NCBI GenBank assembly: GCA_034509925.1
Contig: CM067535.1
Location: forward strand, 9,743,201 to 9,807,200
Length of the DNA: 64,000 nt
From: Hirudinaria manillensis
Lineage: Eukaryota > Annelida > Clitellata > Hirudinida > Hirudinidae
Direction: 5' to 3'
Shown piece by piece: positions 49,401 to 60,079 of this stretch (position 1 is the first letter of the stretch; the number at the start of each line of letters is the position of its first letter). The notes below the pieces were generated by a model. It was not told the DNA's origin, did not search any database, and saw only the letters and a program-made list of their open reading frames with translations. The position numbers and the translations under genes are program-made.

Positions 49401-50576
49401 GTCCTCCATCCATGGAATTTGATGACCTAGAGGTTGGGATGCTGCCACACCTGGCATCGATAAGCAATATTGATGATGATATTGCAGTACTAGCATTTGG
49501 CCCTTGGTGGATTTTATCATGTGAATTATTTATTTTCTCTGCAGTTTTGAATTTTTCCTTTGAATCATTGTACTTCCTTCCAGAATCTGAAGACTCAGAA
49601 GAAGGCAGGGATTCCATGAGTTTTGCCCTTGGAGTAGACGAACCACGCTTGGGGCTGGATGATTTTTCCAGAAGAGATGGCCCCGAAGATGAGGAATGTG
49701 CTAAGTGCGTGTTGGAATTACTGGAGCCATAGTAATCCTTTCGAGAAGACATCGTTTGATGGAGTACTTGAGACAATCTCTCAGCATGTCTCCTTTCTGT
49801 GTTTACAAATTTCTTATAAAAATTTCAGATCACTGTTGATACAAATATTTTTTCAATATAAATTAAGGAAATGGATAATATATGCACAATTTTTTGCTAC
49901 GAGCAATAAATCTAAAGATGACAAACCGTAGTGTCCGTACAGAGCCTGCATTTTGTAAATTTGCTTGCAAACTCTACACACCACCAAGCAAATATCTTCA
50001 TAACGAGGAGATAATCCATACAACCCCACATCTAAATGGTGACATGTTTGAGAATGACAAAAATGTCATTGTCAAAATTAAAAGCAAGCTCTTAAATCAA
50101 AATATCAAAGCAATAGGAGCTAGCAATATAGAACCAACCTTTAGCAAAAATTTTTACGACGTCCGTGGTTTGCACTTTGATTCCTTGTAAGACAAAGATG
50201 TAGCGTAACAAATTTTTGCCTCAGAGATAATATCCAAAAGTTAAAATTTAAAAAAATAACAAGAAATGACATAATTAGATACGCGACCAATTTCAATTAC
50301 ATGTAACATGACTACGGTCACATAACGTATCACAAAATAATAAGTTCTCTTTGAAATGACTACTGTTGCCTACGTCAAACTTTTGAAGCGAAAGTTTTTG
50401 TAATCGTATCATCCAAGTGAGAACGATAGCAACTTCTTATAAATGGAAATGATAAAATTACCGGCTCCGGGAGATAAAGAATATTTGTCTGCCCACGACT
50501 GCCATGATATCGCATTAGATGAACGCAAAGAACTGTCACTTTTTAACTTTTTGCGATTGCCAACACTTTCGGCCAT
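43404..50576 (-). CDS. ATXN7: Ataxin-7-like protein (SAGA deubiquitinase-module anchor)
   Basis: Coding order: 50462..50576, 49927..50031, 47517..49796, 47247..47341, 46111..46796, 45610..45736, about 45413..45511, 43404..about 45215; about 1770 aa. The N-terminus has WQSWADKYSL, like the family's PWSSWIDAA, then a C2H2 finger at about residues 57-80 (LVVCRVCK...HYERRH, split by an intron). A 760-residue Ser/Lys-rich disordered exon follows. Next is the SCA7 domain (about 838-885): YRPDIHCGVLIDSKFPCTNSLSCQ and EHSISLRRAVGGRSKAFDLLL, with zinc ligands present. Near residue 1175 RFEKHLLWRRKS resembles the FDKHL-MWRKIP motif of vertebrate relatives; the last exon is disordered. Family knowledge: ataxin-7 tethers the H2B deubiquitinase module to SAGA. 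The boundaries of the last two exons are tentative. Confidence 0.9.
45978..46000 (-). repeat. Interstitial telomere-like (TTAGGG) motif
   Basis: TAACCCTAACCCTAACCC on the plus strand with flanking CTAA, i.e. more than three TTAGGG units on the minus strand, inside an intron of the ataxin-7-like gene. Confidence 0.85.
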
Positions 50577-51064
50577 TTTCTCTGTTTTTTAAAGATCATC
50601 AAGTACGCATGTTTACAAGAACTTAGTAATGAGTAAGTTAACCAAATTCAAACTCTCAAATTTGCAATTTATTGGTGTATGCAAATTACAATTTATATGT
50701 TTGAATTAAAAACTAAATGTCGTTAGGATTAGTTATGTAGTAATCGTTAAGGTATAACTTTAGTAAAGCCACGAAGCAAAATTGAAATATTGCATTAAAA
50801 ATGATAAATAAAACATTCTAATACAAATATATTTATCTTAAGTAAACGCACTATTAATTAGATATTTAAATGTAACGCAATTTATATCGAAACAACGAAA
50901 TTCAAATACATTCTTTTGTTTATTTTATATTCAAAAAGTCCTTATAGCTATTATATGTATTTATTATTTTTGGATACCTGTAGACATTTTGGATTCCTTT
51001 AGTGTCGCTGGGCGATTATTCGTGATTACATTTTTTCTGCTGAAGTCAATTAATTGTTATAGAG
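50577..51064. promoter_or_regulatory. Head-to-head promoter region ATXN7-like / hnRNP L
   Basis: 488 bp separates the divergent start codons. It must contain at least the ataxin-7-like 5' UTR. An acceptor-like TTGTTATAG sits 2 bases before the hnRNP L ATG, so the latter may have an untranslated upstream exon here. The DNA is AT-rich; no TATA or initiator was confidently assigned. Bidirectional use is inferred. Confidence 0.5.
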
Positions 51065-54000
51065 ATGTCATATCATGGGAAGCGTGAAAGGCCTGAAGAT
51101 GGTAGCAGTTACGGCCCCCCTCAGAAAAGAGTATGTTAGACTACCCAAGATTATATAGGGCGTTGATACCGTTAACCAAATTTTAGTCAGGCCTTGTTCA
51201 CTTATTTCACATGAACAAATTTAATAGCAATCTGGTGGCTTTGGAGGACCACAACCTAGTTCATTCGCGGGACCGAATCGGCAACCATATGATGGATTTT
51301 CATCTCAATACAGCCAGCCTACAGCCTCCCAGACAAGAACTGGATCATTTCCCCAGTCAGTTAAACTGTTTAACTTGATAAACGTGGATAAATGACTAGT
51401 ATCATCCATACACTTTATAAAAATTAAATTTAAATGCAACAGAAATATGAATCAGTTCAAATATGATATCATTTTTAGGTTTTCAGAAGATAAGAAAGGG
51501 CCTGTGCTTTTATTCACTGTTCTCAATCCAAAGTATCCCATTACAGTGGTGGGTTTCTAATTTATCTGTAATCAGATGTACTTAGAAAATTAGGTTGAGT
51601 CAGCCTGGTTAATTAAAATACGAGTGTCCTATTTGCTTATTGGCATCCTTCGAATGAGGTGGCAATGCAAGTTAGATATTTCTAAATCTATTGTTAATGA
51701 TAATGTGTCATAAAGCCAAGAATGCATTGCACCTATCAAATGGTTACAATATCAAGATGTCAGAGGGAGCCTTAAATAAAATCATCAGATTTATTTATTT
51801 TTTAATGAAGTCATGTTCACTTGCATTAGTTTCATTATTTACCTAAAAATCAATGCTTATCCCATAGGATGTGATGAACACTATCTGTACAAACAGCAAT
51901 GCTGTGGTAAACAGGATAGTCATTATCAGGAAGAATGGAGTGCAGGCAATGGTCGAATATCCTTTTGCATTAAAAATATAAAAATTTTGGGATTTGTTTT
52001 ATGCATGTATTCAATGTTTATGAATTACGATTTTCCTTGACTGAGGAGCACATTTGATAGTGTTCAATCAGCGGAGACCATCAAGGAGACTCTAAATGGA
52101 GCTGACATTTACTCTGGATGTTGTACTCTTAAGATTGAATGGGCCAAGGTAGGACCTGAATTTTCTATTATTTTTCTGGATTTTTGTTATGATTACCTCT
52201 TATGGTTTGTTGGTTTTTTTTTACATATCTAGACGGCCCGGTTAAATGTGACTAAGAACGATCAGGACACATGGGATTACACCAATAAGTTGGGTTTGTG
52301 TTTATTTTTGGAATTAATTTGAATTAATCTTCATTGTGCATGCTCCTAGAAAATTTTGATATTTACACTATCAAACAATCAAAGCTGACATAAAACAAAA
52401 AATGTTAAAATTTGTAAAGGAAAAACCATTAAAAATTGACATTAACAATTAACATTCTCAAACTCGGTTTTGGTTTACAATGTTTTTGGTTGTGTTTCAA
52501 ATTTTGCAAATCCTCTTAATCGAGAAGATTGCAGTCTGTTTCTCGAGTGTCGAGAAATAATATTACCTTCATTTTTGGATCTGTCGAAGGCAAGATCAAG
52601 ACCTTATTGCTCGCAAAAAATTTCACACTTAAAAATCAACTTATAACTGAGATCCTACAGTGTAAATTGTGCAATATCACAAACCATTCCCATTCAAGAG
52701 TTTGCAACAAAAGACAAAACAAATTAAAATCCTCCAAAAAGGTGAGAGGTTTTCATGAATTTCGCTCTTTGTACTATTTAAATTTATTGCCAAATCATGA
52801 AATGGATGGAAGTTAGATAGACATATTAAGATCATTAATAACAAAGAATTAAAAGTACTGGCATTTAACTTTAATACAACTATCAAAGAGCCTTTGAATT
52901 CTTGTGACAAACTAGGGAAGGATTGGTGAAATATTCAACATTCAAAATGTGAGGTGCAAAATATGAATAATTGTTGTGCATGATGGATATTTACAAACAT
53001 GAAGTAGATGCAAATAGCGTTGAAGACGTGACTGACTTTTTGACAATGCTTGATAATATCATGTATTATCGCAACTTCATATCATGTCACATGTCTTGGA
53101 TGCTTTTCCAATCCCTCCCTAGGCTGTAACATTATTGTAGGATTTGATGACATTTGTATAATTAGTTTAACCATACCAATTTCAATCAACTTAACTTACA
53201 CGTGTACTTGTACCTTTTCAACAGTCCCATGAAAATAAACAATGGATAAAACAGACAAAAACATCCAGATCGGTGTTCACAAGAGAAAGAAAAACTTCAT
53301 AAAAAAATGATGGTTTCCAAAAACAATCACAAGCTCTATAAATGATTACATTATGGAAAACACAAATCGATGAAACTCCCAATAAATTGGTGTTTCGCTG
53401 GCCAGAGCACAAATTAAACACGATCGGTCGAGGAATGCCGAGAGACGTGCGAGAAACATCGGAGTTCGGTTAAAAATTCAAAACCAAAATTTTTGGAGAA
53501 AAGCATAACCAAAACATTACAACTACTGTGAGAACAAGAAGAAAAAGAACACCCATGCTAAAATGCTACCCGTCGCTAGTGTATTTGAAGAAAAATACAA
53601 TGTGGATTCTTTATCTGCAGATTCGACTGTCGAACTCCGGGCTCGATAGAAAGAGGATCCGAAACCGGGAAGGCATCCGAAAGCTTTGAGATCCCTCCGG
53701 ATGGATTTTTCAAATCTATTATTGATTTTCGTCTGGATTTTTAGCTGGACGTTTGCGTCGTGCACGATGAACGAATACTGAATCGAAGTAACGAGATGAG
53801 ATAGTCGAAATATATTTAATCTTTCAGGTCAAGACGGCAAGGTGTTGCCGCTGCTTCCCGATCCGAAGTTCTCCTCGGGGGAAAGACCGGCTCAAGGTGG
53901 ATTTGCAGACTTCTCAGGTTAAACTAAAATTTTCATGCTTGAACTGGTTGAAAAGCACAAATGCTCGAAAATTATCAGTTATTGCCTCTAAGTGGCCGTT

Positions 54001-56060
54001 CCTGTCAAGGGGCAGCTCTGAATTTTGTGCTACTGGATGTTCAATGTAGAGTTCTTAATATAGTATATCTACTATAGAGAAACTTAAAATGAGTTAATCT
54101 TTAATTTTGAGACTGCCATCATATATCTGATGTTTTGCCTCTAATCAGATGATGCCAAACATAACTCCCAAGGGTCAGGATTTGAGGGGGGATACCAAGA
54201 TCATTTCAGAGGCCCACCCAGACATGAAGAATTTGACTATCACAGAAATCCTGCTGGGGACAGGTATGGTATGGCCCCTCCAAGGGGACCTCCTGGACCC
54301 AGACAGGTTGGCTTTCCTGTGGGTTAAAATTTATTAACTTCCGTAAATAATTTCGACATTGCCGTTCGTCGAAGAGAATCTATCGTGCGAATCGACGTCA
54401 CTTTTACTTTATTAGGAATACCATCCTCCGGCTTATGAACATCACGGCAACCACTATCCCCATGAAAACTTTGGCCCTGCGAGGGGTCGTGGCGGTCTTT
54501 ATCCGAGAGGAGGCATGATGAGGGGCGGAGCGAGGGCGATGTATCCACCCATGATGGGGGGTCAGCCGAGGATGGACGACTACCAGGATTATGACGAGGC
54601 AGGGGGTTCTGGCCCCATGCTCCAGCAAGGATCTGTCATGATGGTCTACGGACTCGATGCAGAAAAGATGAACTGCATGAGGCTGTTCAACCTCTTCTGC
54701 CTCTATGGGAATGTTGTTAGAGTAAGTTATTGTACCTGACAGATACATAAGTACATTCCATGTAATTTCTGGTTAAAAATTTCTTTGATTTATTGAAATT
54801 ATACTCAGTAATTATAGTTATATATTCGCCTCCGACGCTATGCATATGGCGCTATATAAATTAACTATTATTATTATTATGAGTAATATATTCATGTCGA
54901 TTAATCACCATGTGCATTAATGCTATGAATTTATCATCAGATAAAGTTCCTGAAAAGCAAGGAGGGTGTAGCTATGGTTCAGATGGGAGATTGTATGAGT
55001 TGTGAGAGAGCTGCTAATGCATTAAATGGAACATTTTTATTTGGAAAGAAGATTTTAATTGGGTAAGCTTTTATAGGTCATTTTTTGCTCAATTTGGTCT
55101 GGTTAATCTTTAAGGTTGATATTCATGTTCTTTGCTGAAGAAAAAACAATCATTTTTAGTAGATAATATGTTGCATTTGAGATTTGTATGAATTGTCATT
55201 TCAAATCCCATTTTTATGAGTGCTTTTATAACAATAATAATAATAATATGATTCTTCAATCTTTTTTTAATATGTTCTTGAGTAGAAACTCCAAGCAGGC
55301 CTTCATCCAAGATGTGCCAAACCCCACAGACCTTCCGGACGGATCTCCTTCATTTCAAGATTTCATGGGCAACAGAAACAACAGATTCACGACACCTGAG
55401 GCAGCCTCCAAAAATAGTAATGATCTCGTGCCATTTTGTATTTCAATTGTTGACTTTGAAGATTATAATTACGAGTAATACAAAGCAAATGGCCGGCAGT
55501 CGCTCTTCTTTGGACGATGTGATTAATTTTCTCACAGGGATCCATTCTTCTTCCAAGATACTGTATTTTTTCAACGCTCCGCCCGGCCTCAAGGACGAGG
55601 ACCTGCTCAAGGTTTTCCGCGACGGCAAGGCCAAGGAGCCGAAAAAAATCAAGGTGTTTCCTACAAAATGTTAGTTCAATTCATTGTAACTGTTAATAAT
55701 TTGTAATAATTGCAAAGTGTGCTGAGATTGTATTTGTCCTGCAGCTGAAAAGAGCAGCACAGGTCTGATAGAGTGGGACAACAAGAGTGACAGTGTTGAG
55801 GCACTTGTTGTTTGCAACCACACCCCACTTCTCAATCCAGGTTATTCATTAAATAGCTTAGATTCATTCATTAATTTCAAGTTGTGCTTAATCTGTAGAG
55901 TGTTTTCTGATATTAATTCTTGCCTATGTAATTTTATTTTGTAATGTAATTATTTTAACCTTTATTTTTCAAACTAGCTGGAAAGAACCCTTATATCCTG
56001 AAGTTCTGCTTTTCTGATGTTACCATTAAGAATACTCCATCCCTGAATTCCACTGCTTGA
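51065..56060 (+). CDS. HNRNPL: hnRNP L / Smooth RNA-binding protein, apparently without RRM1
   Basis: Exons: 51065..51130, 51228..51355, 51479..51548, 51868..51956, 52052..52148, 52233..52293, 53828..53917, 54149..54306, 54416..54721, 54941..55062, 55283..55416, 55538..55669, 55745..55840, 55978..56060; in phase, 543 aa. MSYHGKRERPEDG and a Gln/Gly-rich stretch lead into RRM2 (about residues 67-150: LLFTVLNPKYPITV, NGVQAMVEFDSVQSA, LNGADIYSGCCTLKIEWAK) and NDQDTWDYTN. A Gly/Arg/Pro-rich linker precedes RRM3 (about 326-395: VMMVYGLD, NLFCLYGNVVRIKFLKSKEG), FQDF...NNRFTTPEAASKN, and RRM4 (about 440-540: ILYFFNAPPG, SSTGLIEW). Family knowledge: hnRNP L binds CA-rich RNA and regulates splicing. 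Intron 51957..52051 is an AT-AC minor-class intron. Confidence 0.94.
51957..52051 (+). other. U12-type AT-AC intron in hnRNP L
   Basis: 95 bases. The 5' end is ATATCCTTTTG, the exact minor-class donor; the branch site TTCCTTGAC is at 52033-52041; and the 3' end is AC, 11 bases from the branch A. Splicing joins GTC GA to A TTT GAT, restoring the conserved MVEFDSVQ. No GT donor at this site preserves the protein. Confidence 0.92.
52294..53827 (+). other. Long hnRNP L intron, nothing recognised
   Basis: 1.5 kb intron. The open frame 52529-52816 does not resemble a known protein and no transposon ends were identified. Confidence 0.5.
54826..54882 (+). mobile_element. LINE 3' tail remnant with (ATT)n
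   Basis: CGCCTCCGACGCTATGC then ATGGCGCTATATAAATTAACT(ATT)n in an hnRNP L intron. GCGCTATATAAAT followed by a trinucleotide tail is the usual 3' end of CR1/RTE-like retroposons. Only the last ~55 bases are present; family assignment is tentative. Confidence 0.5.
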
Positions 56061-56204
56061 TCAACTTTGCCAATCATATGAAAGCACTTTTGTGACAGCA
56101 TAAGTTTATAATATTTGTAATCTTCCGAATGGAGGGTGGAAACCGGCGTTGTTTGTCATTGATTAGTGTAGAGGTATTGTTGCTGTGTTATTTTAACGGG
56201 TCCG

Positions 56205-56210
56205 AATAAA
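56205..56210 (+). other. hnRNP L polyadenylation signal
   Basis: AATAAA 144 bases after the stop codon and about 330 bases before the WDR20 start codon. The spacer 56061-56536 must therefore hold both the hnRNP L 3' end and the WDR20 promoter; the GC-richer stretch 56245-56345 is a plausible WDR20 promoter. Confidence 0.6.
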
Positions 56211-56536
56211 TCGCATTTTGGGTTTTGAAATGTTCTTTCTCGAGGAATAGGGGGGAGGTGTGGGCGGTTGCCTGGCGTTGTGACGGCCGGTCAGACGGTT
56301 CAGACGTCGCAAATTTCGACTTTGTCGTCGCGTGACGGAATCTTGTTGAAAAAATATTGTGCTACTGTAGTGCGGAACGCGGTGGCAAAAGTGATGAAAA
56401 ATATAAGCAAATTGTCAGGAGGTTGGGCTAAATATTCTTTGGTGTCATTTTTAAGAAACCGAGTTGCGATTGTAAATAAAATTGAGCGGCCCGACCGAAA
56501 CGTTTTGAGCATTTGTTTTCTAGACCAAGACAGATT

Positions 56537-59500
56537 ATGTCGGTTTTCAACGAGACTTTGGGGTCCATGTCTCGATACCAAAATGACCCCAATTACAGCA
56601 GAGATGAAGCCCGAGATATAAGGTGTCAATTTGTAACTCGAGAAGGCACCTACAAACTACTCAATCACTCAGAATACGCTAGACCAACCCGATTGCCAAT
56701 GACTAACGGTACTGCTTCTACGAACAGCAATCTTCCAGTCAAAGTGTCTTTAGTTCGCTCTAAAGATGCTGAAACAAATGTTGTCGACGATCGACTGTGC
56801 TTCAACATAGGAAAAGAAATTTATGTTTATCCATACAACGGAATCAAAAAAGTAATTTTATTCTTAGAAATTACCAAATACAACATGATTTGGTTGTAAT
56901 TAACATTATGAAGTAATATAATAAATTATTTTACTTTATGCTGCGAATTTATAAGCTCAAATTACTGCTAATTTATAAAACCTATATTTATAAATGGGTC
57001 AGTTTTTGTGCAAATGAAAATCATCTTCCCAAAGCACTATTAAGGTTTTGTGATCAGAGTCTTAAAAGCTTTAAGATTTAACTAAATTTTATTTGAAATG
57101 CATCAATGTTCTTTAATTCTACACTTCCACTCACCAGGCAGCTGACCTCACTCATCCTCTGGACAAGAGATTGTACAGGGGCACGTCACCAACTTGCCAT
57201 GACTTCAACGCCTGTACAGCCCGGTCAGATCACCTAATGCTTGTCATTGGCTTTTCTGCAGGTCAGGTTCAGTTGGTTGATCCCGTCGGCAAGGAGTTCA
57301 GCAAGCTTTTTAATGAAGATGTCAGTTTTTCATTTTTGAATGCTAATGTATATGATCCCATAGATTATTTAGTAAGAAACTTGTAGGAAAATATATTATT
57401 TTATTGTTATTGTATGTAATATTATTATATTTGGCAGGATTAGAGTTAGTAATGGTTGAAGGATTAGATAATGGTTAACAATTTTTTATATTGGTTGGAT
57501 TAGGGTTAGGGTTAATAATGGTATATTTTAATAATATATATTTTAATAATATATATTTTGGTTATATTGGGTCAAGGGTTAGGGTTAACAATGGTATACT
57601 TGAATAATATATATATTTTTATGTGTATTATATATGTACATTCTGGTTATATATTAATTTCTATTGTAGAAGTTCTTATTTTTTTTATAAAAGTTTTCCT
57701 ATAACTTATTCATTTAAATATTTTTACATAGTGTGATTCATCAATATTGCCTCCACTTTTTCAAATGATTTGTTGCTATGCGATATTTTTCATGATCCCT
57801 GGCAAATGGCATATCAAACGATAAATGTGACTTACAGAGACTGATAGACAAGACAAAAGTCACGTGCATAAAGTGGCTGCCGGGTTCCCCGAACCAGTTC
57901 CTTGTCGCACATCTCAGTGGTCAGCTGTACGTTTACCAGGAAGAACTGCCCTGCAGTCCTACGGCACCGACTTACCAACTGTTCAAACAAGGAGAAGGGT
58001 TTTCCGTCTACACCTGCAAGGCCAAGAGCACTCGCAATCCCTTGTACAAGTGGCACGTCGAAGGTTCTCCGGGTATCAACGAATTTTCCTTCTCCCCTTG
58101 CTCCAGGTTTCTCTCTTTGTCGCAATCGTCTCGTCCGTCGCGATCGCTTCGTTTGCCGCTCGAATTAAGGGGCGGAACTGATTCGGAAGTCCGTTTCGTA
58201 AACCCCACGGGTCGTTCCTTTAACTTCTTTCTGACGATCGAATCGGCTTTGAGATATTTAATTTTCTGACAGCAAAATACTGCACGGCATCGAAAATTGC
58301 AAAAAAAAGTTTATGTTGCCCCGTGCAAAGGCTGGGGTCCCGAATTATTTAGTTGCAATGGGAAGAACGGAAATTCTGGAATTTCCGAATGATTAAAATA
58401 TGCCTTCATGTCCTATTGCCCTATTTAGGTAATACTGTGAAGAGTGGCAAATACAAATTAATGTCAATTAATTAAACGATGCAATTCATTCTCAAGATTT
58501 TTCTGTGCTTCATGGTTAATGTAGCAGTTTTTTGTGGCATATTGGAGATATTATACAAATTATAATATTTTTTAATTAATTTAGAATTATAATTGTTTTA
58601 ACCTGTGAATAAGAGTCGAGGATGATGGCTTTTGTTTGCATTTTGCCCGTCGATCGGTTTTGTTGAATGACTTCTGATCACAACAACAAGCACACATTTT
58701 AAGGTTTGACATCTCACTACTAACATTATCAAAAATCTATCGCCCATAGAAATATAGATCAAAATCAATTGGAAACATCTTAAAATTCTTCGTTAGTTAT
58801 GACTACAATTGTTTTGTATAAATATAAATTAATAATAATGACACAGATATTTGGCAATGGCCTGTCAGGATGGCTTTTTAAGAGTGTACAACTTCAACGA
58901 GTTCGAGCTCGTCAACCAGATGAAGAGCTACTTTGGCGGCCTGCTTTGCGTTTGCTGGTCTCCTGACAGCAAGTACGTCGTCACGGGGGGAGAGGACGAC
59001 CTCGTCACCGTGTGGTCCTTCCGCGAAGCCCGAGTCGTGTGCAGGGGCAGAGGTCACAGCTCCTGGGTGAACGTCGTGGCGTTCGACTCTTACAACACGC
59101 TCGTCGACGGCGAATCTCCGGAAGACGTCTCGAGCGACGAAGATCGTCCCGACGGGGTGCGAAATGATTCCGACGGAGCTCCGGAGGTTTCTCTAGGAAG
59201 GCGAAGGAGGAGTCGATTGAATGGCTGCCGTCGCGACGATTCGCGAAAGACTTCTGAGACTCGGATCGCGTCATACAGGTTCGGTTCTGCGGGCCAGGAC
59301 ACCAGGCTGTGCTTATGGGATCTCACAGAAGACGTCCTCGAGCAGGCTTCGACCCTCGCTCCGACGGCGCCTTCTTTGTCCGCCGACTCCGAGACTCCCG
59401 GATCGAACGCGAACGACGAGACCGCACCCTGCGACTCCTCGCGCATCGTCGAACCCGACTCCACCGCGACAGATCGCCGTTCACGTGACTCGAAAGTCAA

Positions 59501-60032
59501 AGAAGATGGCACGCCTTTGGTTTCGGGGGGTCGTCTCGATCACTCTTCGACGCTTTCTTCCTCTTCCGGCTCCTCTCTGTCTACACGCCTCGCGAATCGG
59601 CCCATGACTGGCGATGCCGGCGACTCGGTAGGCAAGAAGCAAAAGTCGTCCAGATTCCAAAAGGGTCACGCCGCCGGCACTCTCCCCGGCCTGTTCGGCA
59701 GACACTCGGACGACTCTCGACGACGGAACGACTCCGCTCCGTCCAAGTCGTCCGATCGAAACGCATCGACCGGTGACCGCACGGCCTCCTCGGCAAAGCT
59801 TGCCGGCGCTCGGGCCTGTCCGGGTCTGCACGAAGTTCCCCTAGTGGAACCCCTGACGTGCAAAAAAATCGCCCACGAACGTCTCACTTCGCTGCTCTTC
59901 CTCGAGGACTGTTTCGTGACTTCGTGTCAGGAGGGCACCGTGTACACGTGGGCTCGACCGGGCAAGACGTCGCACTCTGCCTCTTCGAACATCCCTAATT
60001 CCAAACAGCAGCACGACGGCCTCGATAGCTGA
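56537..60032 (+). CDS. WDR20: WD repeat-containing protein 20 (USP12/USP46 cofactor)
   Basis: Exons: 56537..56851, 57138..57320, 57838..58106, 58847..60032; in phase, 650 aa. The first ATG of the frame gives MSVFNETLGS. Family blocks follow in order: FVTREGTYKLLNHSEYARPTR, DRLCFNIGKEIYVY, PTCHDFNACT, GFSAGQVQLVDP, KLFNEDRLIDKTKVTCIKW, NEFSFSPC, SYFGGLLCVCWSPDSKYVVT, GGEDDLVTVWSF, YRFGSAGQDTRLCLWDLTEDVL and, near the C-terminus, CKKIAHERL...LEDCFVTSCQEG. A low-complexity Ser/Arg/Asp insert (about residues 375-590) splits the last WD blades, as in vertebrate WDR20. Family knowledge: WDR20 activates the deubiquitinases USP12 and USP46. The last exon is clearly GC-richer than its surroundings. 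Confidence 0.96.
57430..57640 (+). repeat. Degenerate tandem repeat with TTAGGG cores
   Basis: About four units of the pattern GGATTAGGGTTAGGGTTAATAATGG followed by TATATTTTAATAATATATAT, with decayed first copies (GGATTAGAGTTAGTAATGG). It lies in the WDR20 intron between exons 2 and 3. Confidence 0.7.
58107..58846 (+). other. WDR20 intron 3
   Basis: 740-base intron; its first 150 bases stay open in frame but do not match WDR20. Nothing else recognised. Confidence 0.5.
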
Positions 60033-60043
60033 GGACGATCGCT

Positions 60044-60079
<36 letters not shown>

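Noticed and set aside
52529..52816. 95-codon open frame in an hnRNP L intron
   Set aside because: No similarity recognised and no splice sites joining it to the RRM frame.
59005..59887. Minus-strand open frames inside the last WDR20 exon
   Set aside because: Arg/Ser-rich translations caused by the GC-rich coding exon; the plus frame has clear WD motifs.
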